Shown in pieces: positions 27,806-37,490 of a DNA stretch of 64,000 nt; the first letter of the stretch is position 1; each line of letters starts with the position of its first letter. Made by a program: the position numbers and the translations under genes. The stretch spans positions 372,001 through 436,000 of the forward strand of contig NZ_JBHULI010000024.1 in the NCBI RefSeq assembly GCF_042684365.1, given 5' to 3'. The notes under the pieces are model-generated. The model made no database searches and had not been told where the DNA came from. It saw only the letters and a list, made by a program, of their open reading frames with translations. This stretch comes from Gracilimonas halophila. GTDB taxonomy: Bacteria; Bacteroidota; Rhodothermia; Balneolales; Balneolaceae.

Positions 27806-28945
27806 TTAGTTCATATTCAGCTTATACTTCTTGATAAGCAGATCGTTACTGAAAACGGAGTAATAAAAACCCTCTTGGTCTCTTATCCCTAAACTACCCA
27901 GCTCTTCCACGTATTCCAAATCATCAAAGGTGTAGAGTAATTCGTGTTCGGCATTAAAGACATCCATTATCCGTGCATAAATAGGAGATTCGGTTTCTCC
28001 GGTCGAAGCGCGGCGTGCATAGGCATGTGGGTCATCGATATTAGTGGGATAGTTGACCCGCACCAGGTAATTTCCATTATCCATAAATACAGGAGAGCTT
28101 ACATTTCCTAAACTATACAAACTTACACTACCGCCATCGGCATAGATTCCCGGGCCTAAGGTTCCGGAAAAATCTCTCCGTACTTCCGTCATTAAATTCC
28201 CTTCGTAATCATAAAACTGTTGCCTGTATTCTGTACTGAACGAGTAAATAAATACATTTTCTCTCATCTCTATTCCTCCCCTCATAGTGGCCCTGCTGTA
28301 TTCGTCATCCTCAGTTTCTATGATGTTGATATTTTGTCGAATCCTCAGGCTGTCACCTAATTCCATGGTATAAACAAGTGATCCCACTGTTCCGAAATTG
28401 GCTCCACTCATTAATATTAACCCATCATCCCGGATATCAACCAAACTCGCAAAACGGATATCTTTTGGCAGATCATAGGTCTTGATGAAATTCCCGGCCA
28501 TATCAAATTCATCGAGACGTGAACCCTGCACATTCGCAACGTAGATCTTATCATTGTAAATGCTCATCCCAAACGGATTTTCGAAATCACCCGGACCTTT
28601 ACCCTCTTCTCCGGTAGCCCAGCGTAAATTTCCATCTGGATCCAGCGATATGAGCTTATTGATCCTGCGATCTATAAAGTAAAAATTACCCTGCTCGTCG
28701 ATCTTCAGATATGCAATACTGCTGATCACCGGTTCTTCAATCCCGGAGAGATCGATGGTTTCTACCAGCTCAAAATCTACCGGTGGGGCCTCATCCTGCA
28801 GTAACCCTTTGTCAGGATTGTAAATAACTCCATTTTCTTTTCTAATGGCTGAGGAATCTTCTCCACTACTGCCGCATCCAAAGCCTGTCAATATTAGTGC
28901 AACCATTAAAACACTGATCAATCCACGATTAGTTCTAGTATTCAT
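27806..28945 (-). CDS. 6-bladed beta-propeller lipoprotein
   Basis: A predicted lipoprotein of about 379 residues with a lipobox LTGFGC after a hydrophobic signal; the ATG at 28945 is preferred because it opens a normal signal peptide, while a TTG 33 bases upstream only adds a basic stretch. The mature part has repeated strand motifs of the 6-bladed beta-propeller (NHL-like) type, for example EQGNFYFIDRRINKLISLDPDG, GEEGKGPGDFENPFGMSIYND and YVANVQGSRLDEFD. The GKGPGDFxxPF pattern recurs in the two propellers at 38.7-40.8 kb. It lies 82 bases after the RND gene on the same strand and may be the last gene of that operon. Ligand unknown. Confidence 0.82.
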   Translation of the reverse strand: MNTRTNRGLISVLMVALILTGFGCGSSGEDSSAIRKENGVIYNPDKGLLQDEAPPVDFELVETIDLSGIEEPVISSIAYLKIDEQGNFYFIDRRINKLISLDPDGNLRWATGEEGKGPGDFENPFGMSIYNDKIYVANVQGSRLDEFDMAGNFIKTYDLPKDIRFASLVDIRDDGLILMSGANFGTVGSLVYTMELGDSLRIRQNINIIETEDDEYSRATMRGGIEMRENVFIYSFSTEYRQQFYDYEGNLMTEVRRDFSGTLGPGIYADGGSVSLYSLGNVSSPVFMDNGNYLVRVNYPTNIDDPHAYARRASTGETESPIYARIMDVFNAEHELLYTFDDLEYVEELGSLGIRDQEGFYYSVFSNDLLIKKYKLNMN

Positions 28946-29027
28946 TTTCTGATTCTTTCGATTATGATTTAATTTCAATTAAAATATTCTTTCCTGAACG
29001 AGACTAAACTGAACCTCCATCAACCTA

Positions 29028-32000
29028 TCAACTTTCAACTTTCCCCCCGTCACTCCTAACCCGCAAACCCGTCATTATCAACAAAAGGATCGTACTCACC
29101 GAAAGTCCCCAGATAACCACGATCGCTAAATTCTCCCAGAATTCGTTATTGCCAAAGATCATCATAGGCAACAGTCCGGTGATGGTGGTAACGGTCGTAA
29201 TGAGAATAGCCCGAATTCGTTTTTTATAGACTTTCATCCAGCAGCGTAACCCAAAGATTCCGTTTTCATGCTCCAGCTGTTTTTGGTGATAGATGAGGAT
29301 GGCATTATTCACCACTACCCCGATACACAACAATGACCCTGCAATTGCTCCGCGATCAAAGGCGAGGTCGTTGGCTATAGTCCCCAGCATGATCCCGATC
29401 AGGCTGTATGGAACGGCCAGGATCACAAAGATGGGAAATTTGACGCTTTCCAGTAGCGCCGAGACGATCATCCACACGCTGAGTAAACTGAGCAAAGCCA
29501 CGAAAAAAAAGTTTCGGGAACTATCATCATTGCCAAATCCGAAAAATCCCCGGCCATATTCTATGCTTGCTCCTACCGGGACGGGAGTCGTTTCGATCAC
29601 CGATTCAATGTAATCCCGAGCCATCTGGTAGTTTCCAAGATAATCTACGCTTACGGTTCGCTCATACGACTGATTGGTCCGGCGAATTTCATTCAACCCG
29701 CCCTCCTGAACAATTTCCCCAATGGTGGAGATATTGAAATTCACGTCTCCAAACGTTCGGGTGCGGTTCATCATATCTTCCTCAAATGCCTTGTCTCGTT
29801 CACTACGACCGATCAGGTACATTTCCTGTCCTCCAAATTCCACACGACCCACCGTATTCTCGGGATTCAGATCCAACAGTAAGGTCGAGATCACTTCCTG
29901 CCGGTCCAGATCTTTGGCTAGTATCTTCTCCTCGTCCAATCGGAGTTTATATTGCCGAAAGTCATCACGGGTGGAATAATAGGACGAATTGATGTCCACC
30001 TCCTGCACGCGCCGACTCGTTTTTAATCTGCGTTCCAGATCCTTCGCCAAATTCAACAATCCATCATATGAGTAGCCCTTTAATCGGATGCTTTGGCTGG
30101 AATAACTGCCTCCAAATCCGGTACTGATCCCCTGAATATTAAGACCTGATACCGACGTAGCTACATTTCCTGTTCGGGCACCCAGAAACATAGCTTCCCC
30201 GTAAAAATAAACAGGATTAATTGTCGGATGTGTAAAATACTCCGGATCAACCACAAAGCGAATGCGTGCCCCAAAATACTCTGACAGGTTCGCCTCATAA
30301 TATTTGAACGCCTCTTCATATGGTTTGGCGATGGTCTCGTAATTCTTCACGATCTTATCGATCTCTGAAAGCGGTGTTCCCTGGGGTGAACGGATATATA
30401 CATTGATGCTCTCCTCATTATTCCGGCTCCACGGACTTCCGAAATAAGTTTCATCACTGAATTTTTTCGTGAGCCCGCCGATCCATCCGTCAATAGCATC
30501 CCGGTTATCAAAATAGACCTGTGTAAATTCCGGCCACATCGTTCCTTCTTCTGAATCCCACTCAGGCTCTTCAATGGCAAACAAAGGAATCCCTATCACT
30601 CCGATCAAGATCACCGGCAGTACCCAACGGAGCTTTGATTTCAGTAGAAAACTTCGCATCAGCAATCGGTCCGCAAACTGACTCATCCTGCCCTGCTTTT
30701 TCTTTTCGGAGCCTGTGGGAGTCAGCCAAACCAATGCGTATGGGATCCAGGTGAAGGCAATGAGCACCGAGCAAACCAGGGTCACCGTCAACGCCACCGC
30801 CAATGGAACCAGGAAGATCCGGAGTTCATCAAGTGCAAAAAGCAGTGGAATGAAGATCCCTACGGTTGTGAATGTACTTCCCAACACCGGGACCACCGCA
30901 TTTCCAATTTCGTTGGTGATGTGAGTAAGCCGTTTACCTTTTTCAGGAGGAAGCCCCGGATTCAAATGCTCAAAAACCACCACGGCGTTATCGATCAGCA
31001 TTCCGAGAGCTACGGTAAGTCCGGCAAGTGTGATGATATTGAGGCTATAATCGAGCAAATACAACACGATCAAACTCAGTAATATCGAAAAGGCCACGCT
31101 TCCTATGATCACGACCGGAGCCCTAATCTTTCGGATAAATAAGATCACGACCAGGAATACCAGTATCCCACTAAAAATGGCCTGCAATTGAAGGTCATCA
31201 AACTGTTGGCGGAGTTCTTCGGTAGAATCAACGGTGAGCATCAGGGATAAACTTTCGGGGAGCTGCGCCTCCAGCTGCTCCATCGCTGCAAGCACATTTT
31301 CCGCCAGGGTGAATGCATCTGCTCCGGATTCCTTCACGAATTCTATGGTCAGGGCCGGATCACCATTTATGCGCTTGATCGTCTTCGCGGGATAATCCTG
31401 AATGGAGATCTCTGCAAAATCATCGAGGGTTAGCTGTATCATTGAGTTCGAAAGCTCGATCTTAAGCCCCGCTATGTCTGCGATGCTGTTGAATTTTGGC
31501 GGGATAATGAGGCTGTATCTCGAAATTCCCTGTTCCACAAATCCGGCTGATCGCCAGCTTAATTGCTCACGAACCTGCATCAATATCTGCCGCGGAGACA
31601 GGTTGTATTTCTCTACCTGATCAATATCAAACTCGATCATCAAAGCCGGGTCCTGAACGCCACGAATGGCTACTTCGGCGAGTCCTTCGATCGCCAGTAA
31701 TCTGGGACGAATATTTTCACGGGCATATTCCAAAAGTTGTCGCGGCTGCATATTTCCATTCAGCGTATATACGATGAAGGTCTGCTGATCATCCAGCTCC
31801 TCCGGTACCTGACGGTTAATGGTAGGCGGAGAGATATTATCAGGCAGGTTTTCATCCAGTGAAAATAGGTATTCCCGCAGCTCTAACACGCGGTAATCGA
31901 CCGGGGCATCTTTCCTGAAGGTGATGATAACGGTTGAACGGCCTTCCTGTGTGATGGAGCGAATGTCGGTCACATCCCGCAGCCTGTTAGCTTCCCGCTC

Positions 32001-32192
32001 TACTTTCCGGGTGATCTCCTGCTCCATGATCTCCGGCGTGGTACTTCCCCAGTTATAATTCACCGTCACTGATGGCAGATTCAGCTCCGGTGTACTCTCA
32101 ATCGGTAAAACGCGCCATACCGCCACCCCGATCACACACACGATGATGTAGAAAAAGGAAATGAGATATTTTCGGTTCAACAATTGACGCAA
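29028..32192 (-). CDS. RND-family efflux permease (second of the pair)
   Basis: A 1054-residue HAE-type RND inner-membrane pump with twelve expected helices and two large periplasmic loops. TM4 carries a single acid, VALGMLIDNAVVVFEHL, where AcrB has two adjacent aspartates; the TM10 partner segment is GVVVNNAILIYHQ, with asparagine where AcrB has its lysine. The N-terminal porter region shows ESTPELNLPSVTVNYNW, typical of the family. A stretch near 660-690 is rich in Gly/Ser (GFGGSYSSQS). It lies 93 bases after the adaptor gene in the same direction. Substrate is unknown; it may work together with the upstream permease. Confidence 0.88.
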   Translation of the reverse strand: MRQLLNRKYLISFFYIIVCVIGVAVWRVLPIESTPELNLPSVTVNYNWGSTTPEIMEQEITRKVEREANRLRDVTDIRSITQEGRSTVIITFRKDAPVDYRVLELREYLFSLDENLPDNISPPTINRQVPEELDDQQTFIVYTLNGNMQPRQLLEYARENIRPRLLAIEGLAEVAIRGVQDPALMIEFDIDQVEKYNLSPRQILMQVREQLSWRSAGFVEQGISRYSLIIPPKFNSIADIAGLKIELSNSMIQLTLDDFAEISIQDYPAKTIKRINGDPALTIEFVKESGADAFTLAENVLAAMEQLEAQLPESLSLMLTVDSTEELRQQFDDLQLQAIFSGILVFLVVILFIRKIRAPVVIIGSVAFSILLSLIVLYLLDYSLNIITLAGLTVALGMLIDNAVVVFEHLNPGLPPEKGKRLTHITNEIGNAVVPVLGSTFTTVGIFIPLLFALDELRIFLVPLAVALTVTLVCSVLIAFTWIPYALVWLTPTGSEKKKQGRMSQFADRLLMRSFLLKSKLRWVLPVILIGVIGIPLFAIEEPEWDSEEGTMWPEFTQVYFDNRDAIDGWIGGLTKKFSDETYFGSPWSRNNEESINVYIRSPQGTPLSEIDKIVKNYETIAKPYEEAFKYYEANLSEYFGARIRFVVDPEYFTHPTINPVYFYGEAMFLGARTGNVATSVSGLNIQGISTGFGGSYSSQSIRLKGYSYDGLLNLAKDLERRLKTSRRVQEVDINSSYYSTRDDFRQYKLRLDEEKILAKDLDRQEVISTLLLDLNPENTVGRVEFGGQEMYLIGRSERDKAFEEDMMNRTRTFGDVNFNISTIGEIVQEGGLNEIRRTNQSYERTVSVDYLGNYQMARDYIESVIETTPVPVGASIEYGRGFFGFGNDDSSRNFFFVALLSLLSVWMIVSALLESVKFPIFVILAVPYSLIGIMLGTIANDLAFDRGAIAGSLLCIGVVVNNAILIYHQKQLEHENGIFGLRCWMKVYKKRIRAILITTVTTITGLLPMMIFGNNEFWENLAIVVIWGLSVSTILLLIMTGLRVRSDGGKVES

Positions 32193-32285
32193 TGGATGTA
32201 TTTCAGGTGTTATTTAACTTATGAGTTGTTTATAGGGGAAATTTTAAATGGCTTCGGATCATTTAAAATTCAACATTTAACATTC

Positions 32286-33359
32286 CTAATTAACTAACAG
32301 TGGTACCACTTTCTGCTGGTGACTGATGCTAAAGTGTTGATCCACAGCAAGCGTATCACCGGTTTCAATTTCGGGATGATCGATGAGTACCCACTCGGAA
32401 TTCATAGCCACCGGCTCCACATAGATCCATTCCACTTCTTCATTATTCAGCAGCCGGAAAACGAGCGTTCTGCCATCGCGTTCTAAAAGTGCTTCGCGAG
32501 GCATTCGTACTTTACTCTTCTGACTTCGGACGAATACCCGGCCATCAACCGTCATACCGGTTTTGAGGTCGTAATTGTTGTTCTCTACTTCCACCAATAC
32601 CTGACCGGTTTTGGTTTCAGGATCTACTTCCGGAGAAATAGCGATGATCTCACCTTCATATTCTGTCCCTCCCGGTCCTGCCAGTTCTACCAGCATTCCT
32701 TCATCCAGATTATCAATTTCGGATTCCAGTACATCAAATCGAATGTGAACGGTTGCGGCGTCAATGAGGGAACCCAATTCTGATCCGGCTGAAACATAGG
32801 CTCCCCGGGAAACAACCTGTTTAGCCGAGATTCTTCCGCTGAACGGTGCTTTCAGTGTAGCGTAACTCACATTCAATTTGGCTCGCTCCCACGCCAGTTC
32901 GGCTTCTGCAAGCCCGGTAGTGATGCGTAACAAACTTTGCTGATCTTCACTTCCGTTGCCGCTCTGTTCCCTTAACCTGGATTCGATCTCAAACTCATTC
33001 CTGGCTTGCTGATATTCATTGTAAGCACTTCGTTCTTGATTCACCCATTCCTCGTCATCAAGTTTCAACAGTATATCCCCTTCTTCAACAAAACGACCTT
33101 CGGCGATCGAATGCGCTTCCACAAACCCGCCGATCCTTGGCGTGATCTGAATGCGCTGAAGCGGTTCTACCACTCCCCGGCTTTCGATAAAGAACTGAAG
33201 AGGTTCGTCGTCCACTACATCAAATACCACCTCAGGCCGGATTTCCACGCTGTCCGGATCCGGCGTTTCCCGGTCTGGTTCTTCACTCTTACATGCAGTA
33301 AGCAGCGTTACAGTGATCAGTAAACAGGTAAGTAGTTTTGGTATCATTTGTCGTTTCAT
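32286..33359 (-). CDS. RND periplasmic adaptor (membrane fusion) lipoprotein
   Basis: An HlyD/AcrA-type adaptor that links RND pumps to an outer-membrane channel. I start at the ATG at 33359 (MKRQMIPKLL), which opens a lipoprotein signal with lipobox LLTACKS; an ATG 30 bases upstream adds only a polar stretch. The 357-residue protein has the barrel-sandwich hybrid halves GGFVEAHSIAEGRFVEEGDILLKLD and LKAPFSGRISAKQVVSRGAYV, an alpha hairpin between them, and a beta-barrel domain with DGRVFVRSQ. It is encoded between two RND permease genes and presumably serves both. Confidence 0.9.
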   Translation of the reverse strand: MKRQMIPKLLTCLLITVTLLTACKSEEPDRETPDPDSVEIRPEVVFDVVDDEPLQFFIESRGVVEPLQRIQITPRIGGFVEAHSIAEGRFVEEGDILLKLDDEEWVNQERSAYNEYQQARNEFEIESRLREQSGNGSEDQQSLLRITTGLAEAELAWERAKLNVSYATLKAPFSGRISAKQVVSRGAYVSAGSELGSLIDAATVHIRFDVLESEIDNLDEGMLVELAGPGGTEYEGEIIAISPEVDPETKTGQVLVEVENNNYDLKTGMTVDGRVFVRSQKSKVRMPREALLERDGRTLVFRLLNNEEVEWIYVEPVAMNSEWVLIDHPEIETGDTLAVDQHFSISHQQKVVPLLVN

Positions 33360-33421
33360 AATACTGGGTCTATTTAAACTCTCAATCACTTTGTAATATT
33401 TAAAAATTCAAAATAACTCTT

Positions 33422-33510
33422 GGTCTGACGGCTCTAAGCCCGTCTGACCAATAGCTGATTTCAAACTCAGTAACCTATAAAATCCATCAGACGGGCAATC
33501 CGTCAGATGG
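33422..33510. repeat. REP-like palindromes, family 3, inverted pair
   Basis: Two imperfect palindromes lie in the gap between an RND permease gene and the adaptor gene: 33422-33449 (GGTCTGACGG paired with CCGTCTGACC) and 33484-33510 (CCATCAGACGG paired with CCGTCAGATGG). Both share TCTGACGG and GCCCGTCTGA in opposite orientation, so they form an inverted pair of one unit. A hairpin between operon genes might lower expression of the downstream genes. Confidence 0.6.
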
Positions 33511-33541
33511 AAGCAATGATCTATTTTAAATTTTGAATTTT

Positions 33542-36500
33542 TCATTTTGAATCCCCCCCATTCGTCCATTTAAACACCAATGGGATCAAATACAAGGTCA
33601 AAAAGGTGCTTGTCACCATTCCTCCCATCAGCGCAACCGCCAGTGATTGGCGTAACACGTACCCATCTCCAAAAGGAACGAGCATCGGGATCAGTGCCAG
33701 AATGGTCGTCATACTTGTCATTACCACAGGACGGAAACGGTTGATCCCCGCCTGTTTGATGGCTTCGTCCAGGTTTCCGGTCTCATCAAAATAGCGGCGC
33801 ATGAAATCTACTTTCAGAATGGAGTCATTTACCGCGATTCCCGTCAGGATCAATATCCCCATAAATGAAAGGGCGTTTAAGCTGATACCCCCGATATACA
33901 GTGCAAACACCGACCCGATCCAGGCAAACGGAATGGCTAAAATGATGATGAACGGATACTTCAAATTCTCATATTGGATCGCAAGGATCAGGTAGATCAG
34001 CAGTACACTGATCATCAGCAGCCACCCGAGTTCTTTCAATAAACTAATGACCTGCAGGGCTGAACCTCGTATCTGGATCTCATGCCCACTTTGCTGCATG
34101 AACCGGTTCACCAGCTGCTGAAGCTCGCCTCCGTCCCACCACCAATCCATAAAGGTAAGGTCGGAGTTATAGGTGAGGATAGGCGACTGCCGGATGCGTT
34201 CGATCTGCTCAGCTTCATCGATGCGGGCGATCTCAGCTACCGCCGTCAGCGGGATGATCTTGTCCCGTACATCCACGGTGATCTCCCGGGGGTCCAGATT
34301 CGTTTTCCGCTCCCCGATCAGACGAATAGAGATCTGTTCGTCCTGCCGGTTCCAGTCGGTGATGAAAGAACCACGGGTCAATGATTCCAGGTATCGGATC
34401 ACTTCAGCTTCCGTCAGTTCATAGGAAAGCAACTCCTGTGTTTTGAACTGCAATTGATAAGCCTGAATACGCTGCGGGTATTTTAGATCAAGCTGTGTCT
34501 CCCTGTAATTTCGATTCACAAATTCGTTAAAGGCATCTGCCACCCTCACGCTGAACTCGCGGTCGGTTCCCACCACGCTGAACTGAACAGGAGCATCACG
34601 GCCAATACCAACAGCCCCAACGGCATCATCCTCGAGTTTCTCAAAATTCCAGTTGGAATAGCTTTGAGCGATCCCGTTCATAATACGATCTACTTCTTCG
34701 GCTTCCTCAAATCCGGAGACGGGAATGGAAATGGTAAAACGGTTGAGCCCCTCGTTGGTGATCGGCTTCAAATTGGTGTTATCCGTATATCCTCCAAGTG
34801 ATAATATGTTGGGCTGATCGGTTCTCGACTGTAAGATCCCGGTAATATCAGCTGAAGCCTGTTTGGCAGAACGAAGGGCGGTGTTTCCGGGCATGGACAC
34901 CAGGTAATCCACTTTAGCCGGTTCATCGGGAGGAAGTACGGCTTTCTCTGTAGTCATGAAGGCAAAGGCGGCTCCTGATAACAAGATCAGCGCGAATACG
35001 ATAATGAGAAGTGGTTTTTGGATGACGCGAGATAAGTTTCGCTCATAGGCCATCACCACCTTATCCAACCCTTCTGAGACTGTACTGAGTACTCCTTTAG
35101 ACTTGGCATCCTTGCTGATCTGCGCCACAAAGACCGGAAGAATGAAGAGAGCCACCAGCAGTGAGGCGATCAAACTGAAGGAAAGCGTGGCGGCAAGATC
35201 ACGGAAAAAGGCACCCTCAAATCCGCCGAGAAAAATAAGAGGGAGAAATACCGAAATAGTGGTAAAGGTGGAAGCCGTTACGGCCAGACTGATCTCCTTG
35301 GTTCCCTCCCGGGCAGCCTCGAAACGGTCTAGTCCTTTTTGGCGGTAGCGATTGATGTTCTCCAGTACCACAATGGCATTATCCAGCAGCAGACCGATCC
35401 CGAGGGTGAGACCGCTTAGGGAAATAATATTGAGCTGAATGTCGAAAAGGAACATCACCACGAAGGTGAGGAAGATACTGACCGGAATGGAGATCCCGAT
35501 GGTAAATGGACTCCGCGCATCATCCAGAAACAGGAACAGCACGAGGAAGGCCAGCACACCACCGATCAGCAGGGTTTGCAGTAGGTTGGAAATTGAATTC
35601 TCGATGTAGCTCGCATCTTCCTGTATCACCTCGATAAGGATATCCGGGTTTTGATCGCGAATTTCGGTTAGTACATTTTGCAGGGTTTCAAACACCTCCA
35701 CGGTGTTGGAACCATATTCTTTTTTGACGAGTACATTCAGCACCTCTTCCCCATCCAGCAACGCAAAAGAAGTAGGGTCGGCTTCGGCCATGCGGACTTC
35801 CGCCAGTTCTTCCAGCAGCAATACACGACCACTTGCCAGGGAAATGATGGGCGTTTTACGTAGATCATCGAGCGACTCGATCCTGCTTTCGATCTTTAAG
35901 GCGTAGCGGTACCAGCCGTCCCGCAGTTCTCCGGTGGAAGAAAAAATATTGGCATCGCTTACCGCCTGCTGGATCTGGGAAAGTGACAATCCATATCGGT
36001 CTATAAAGCGCGGGTTGAACCGGATCTGTACTTCGGGCTGCACCTCTCCAACTAACAAGGCCTGGGCAATTCCCTCCTGCTGTTCCAGTCGGCGGGTAAA
36101 CACCTGGTCGGCCCAGCGCTTAAGGGAAAGTCGATTCGAAAATTCCTGATTGGATACATTGGCAAGTTGCAAAGCAATGGTAGCGATCGGCTCATCCGAA
36201 GCGGAAGAATAAACCAGCTGCGGCCGGTCGGCCTGATTAGGTAACAGATACCTAGCCTGATCCAGTTTCTCCCGTACGTTCAGGAAGGCAATGTCCATAT
36301 CGAAGCCCCACTCGAAGGTGAGGAAAATGAGGCTTTGTCCCTGCCGCGAAAGGGATTCAATTTGTTGCACCCCACGAACCCCGGAAAGCATCCCCTCCAG
36401 TTGCTCGGTAATGCGGAACTCCACTTCGGAAGCGGGTGCCCCGGAATAGTCCGTACGCACCAACAGCGTAGGCCGGTCAATATCCGGCATCAGCTCGATG

Positions 36501-36583
36501 TAGAGCCGCTCTAATGCAATACCCCCGAAAATGAGTACCGCCAGAACTAAAATTACAGACGCTATAGGTTTTTTAAGCAGCAA
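33542..36583 (-). CDS. RND-family efflux permease (first of the pair)
   Basis: A 1013-residue HAE-type RND pump. Porter-domain start LIPs such as RLYIELMPDIDRPTLLVRTDY, TM4 LGIGLLLDNAIVVLENINRY with one acid, and TM10 GIAVNDSILKVDFMRRYFDE are family hallmarks; EEIGxRP-like FRPVVMTSMTTILALIPML closes the helical bundle. It is transcribed first in the operon permease-adaptor-permease-beta-propeller. The two pumps are clearly different from each other in sequence, so this is not a recent duplication. No outer-membrane factor (TolC/OprM type) is in the window. Confidence 0.9.
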   Translation of the reverse strand: MLLKKPIASVILVLAVLIFGGIALERLYIELMPDIDRPTLLVRTDYSGAPASEVEFRITEQLEGMLSGVRGVQQIESLSRQGQSLIFLTFEWGFDMDIAFLNVREKLDQARYLLPNQADRPQLVYSSASDEPIATIALQLANVSNQEFSNRLSLKRWADQVFTRRLEQQEGIAQALLVGEVQPEVQIRFNPRFIDRYGLSLSQIQQAVSDANIFSSTGELRDGWYRYALKIESRIESLDDLRKTPIISLASGRVLLLEELAEVRMAEADPTSFALLDGEEVLNVLVKKEYGSNTVEVFETLQNVLTEIRDQNPDILIEVIQEDASYIENSISNLLQTLLIGGVLAFLVLFLFLDDARSPFTIGISIPVSIFLTFVVMFLFDIQLNIISLSGLTLGIGLLLDNAIVVLENINRYRQKGLDRFEAAREGTKEISLAVTASTFTTISVFLPLIFLGGFEGAFFRDLAATLSFSLIASLLVALFILPVFVAQISKDAKSKGVLSTVSEGLDKVVMAYERNLSRVIQKPLLIIVFALILLSGAAFAFMTTEKAVLPPDEPAKVDYLVSMPGNTALRSAKQASADITGILQSRTDQPNILSLGGYTDNTNLKPITNEGLNRFTISIPVSGFEEAEEVDRIMNGIAQSYSNWNFEKLEDDAVGAVGIGRDAPVQFSVVGTDREFSVRVADAFNEFVNRNYRETQLDLKYPQRIQAYQLQFKTQELLSYELTEAEVIRYLESLTRGSFITDWNRQDEQISIRLIGERKTNLDPREITVDVRDKIIPLTAVAEIARIDEAEQIERIRQSPILTYNSDLTFMDWWWDGGELQQLVNRFMQQSGHEIQIRGSALQVISLLKELGWLLMISVLLIYLILAIQYENLKYPFIIILAIPFAWIGSVFALYIGGISLNALSFMGILILTGIAVNDSILKVDFMRRYFDETGNLDEAIKQAGINRFRPVVMTSMTTILALIPMLVPFGDGYVLRQSLAVALMGGMVTSTFLTLYLIPLVFKWTNGGDSK

Positions 36584-36751
36584 ATGGAGAATTTTAGGTT
36601 ACTTAGCTCAGAATAATAAAATATATTGGGATTTGGAAACTATGGTTTTAGTAGTGATTGGTTTCCTGCTTAGAGACGAGTGCAAGCTGGAAATAGTTCT
36701 CTTAAGACCTCCTTCCAATGTATAAAACCTGTATGAAAAGAATACGCGCAA
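36584..36751. promoter_or_regulatory. Upstream region of the RND operon
   Basis: This region between the first RND gene and the REP/transposase block must contain the RND operon promoter on the minus strand. It is AT-rich (AATAATAAAATATATTGGG near 36613). I can see no operator palindrome and no adjacent regulator gene, so control of the pump genes cannot be read from here. Confidence 0.25.
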
Positions 36752-36936
36752 AAAACCTGCTCCATCGGAGCAGCATATTTGTAAAACCGCACCTATGGTC
36801 TGACTCCCGCGCCGTAGGTGCGATATGTTGACGATTAAACTTATAAGCTCGAAACCAACTCAACATAACGTCCCTATGGGACGTGGCCTCTATACTGACA
36901 TCCTTTACTAACATGCTGTCCCTAACGGGACAGGTT
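36752..36936 (+). repeat. Composite REP element, family 1, full copy downstream of the transposase
   Basis: Four hairpin arms in order: TGCTCCATCGGAGCA (36758-36772), an arm around GCCGTAGGTGCG (36811-36822) with its partner CGCACCTA (36789-36796), ACGTCCCTATGGGACGT near 36869-36884, and CTGTCCCTAACGGGACAG (36916-36933). The first two arms carry rightward tails (GCATATTTGTAAAA, GATATGTT); the last two carry the same tails inverted (AACATAACG, TTTACTAACATG). The whole unit is thus a long imperfect palindrome of REP units. Its right end is about 20 bases past the original stop of the transposase gene. Confidence 0.8.
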
Positions 36937-36957
36937 TTGGAATAATAATATCTGATC

Positions 36958-37419
36958 TTATTCCACCGGTTTAAAAACATATCTTTCATCGAAATCCACA
37001 TTAAACTTTCTCAGAAGTTCGAGCTATTCATCCCTGAACGTTCTCACTCGGTGATGTTCTTTTTGATTTTTGATATAATGATATACCCGATCAATTTGAC
37101 TCCTGCTGTGAGAGAATGCTCCATATCCCTCCTGCCACTTAAACCTGCCATGTACTAATCCCCGGTCTTTTATCCATTTTGAAGACTCTCCTTTTACAAC
37201 TTTGATCAGCTCTGACATTGCTCCTTTTGGCTGGTATCCTATGAACATATGGAGATGATCAGGCATACCATTAATAGCGATCATTTTATGGGATTTGTTT
37301 TGTATGATACCTGTTATGTATCTGTATAGTTCTTCCTCCCACTCGGGTTGTATCAAACTGATCCTGTTTTGCACCGCAAAAACAAAATGAATATAAAGTT
37401 GAGTATAGGTGTTTGCCAT
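36958..37419 (-). pseudogene. IS200-like / REP-associated tyrosine (Y1) transposase, amber-interrupted
   Basis: The frame opens at the ATG 37419 and is intact for 131 residues. The HUH motif is H55-L-H57 in PDHLHMF and the catalytic tyrosine is probably Y115 in YHYIKNQ. A TAG at 37021-37023 interrupts it after FRDE. The same frame continues with LELLRKFNVDFDERYVFKPVE and TAA at 36958-36960, the normal C-terminal tail of Bacteroidota IS200-like proteins, where tyrosine is expected at the TAG. The full protein would be 153 residues. The catalytic residues remain, so a truncated protein might still be active. It has no tnpB partner and sits between direct REP copies, as RAYT genes do. Confidence 0.85.
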
Positions 37420-37432
37420 ATCTTTTTTTTAG

Positions 37433-37463
37433 TAAGAGTGACCTCAGAGCAATTCCTTACAAA
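37433..37463 (-). promoter_or_regulatory. Conserved 31-base motif upstream of the transposase gene
   Basis: This stretch matches 48701-48731 upstream of ssb at 27 of 31 positions, in the same orientation relative to the gene. On the minus strand the shared core is TTTGTAAGGAATTG followed by TCTGA and ending ACTCTTA. It lies 13 bases before the transposase ATG. It may be a promoter or a protein-binding site. Confidence 0.45.
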
Positions 37464-37490
37464 CTATTTTCAGGAAAACCGAATCACTCA

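Noticed and set aside
33542..36583. Recent tandem duplication of the two RND genes
   Set aside because: The two permeases differ clearly in all key segments and in length (1013 and 1054 residues).
21331..37023. TAG recoded as an amino acid (stop-codon reassignment or suppression)
   Set aside because: TAG ends several intact genes here (sprA, menE, DUF427, S9 peptidase, SpoIIE-type phosphatase), and the two internal TAG codons replace different residues (Trp and Tyr).
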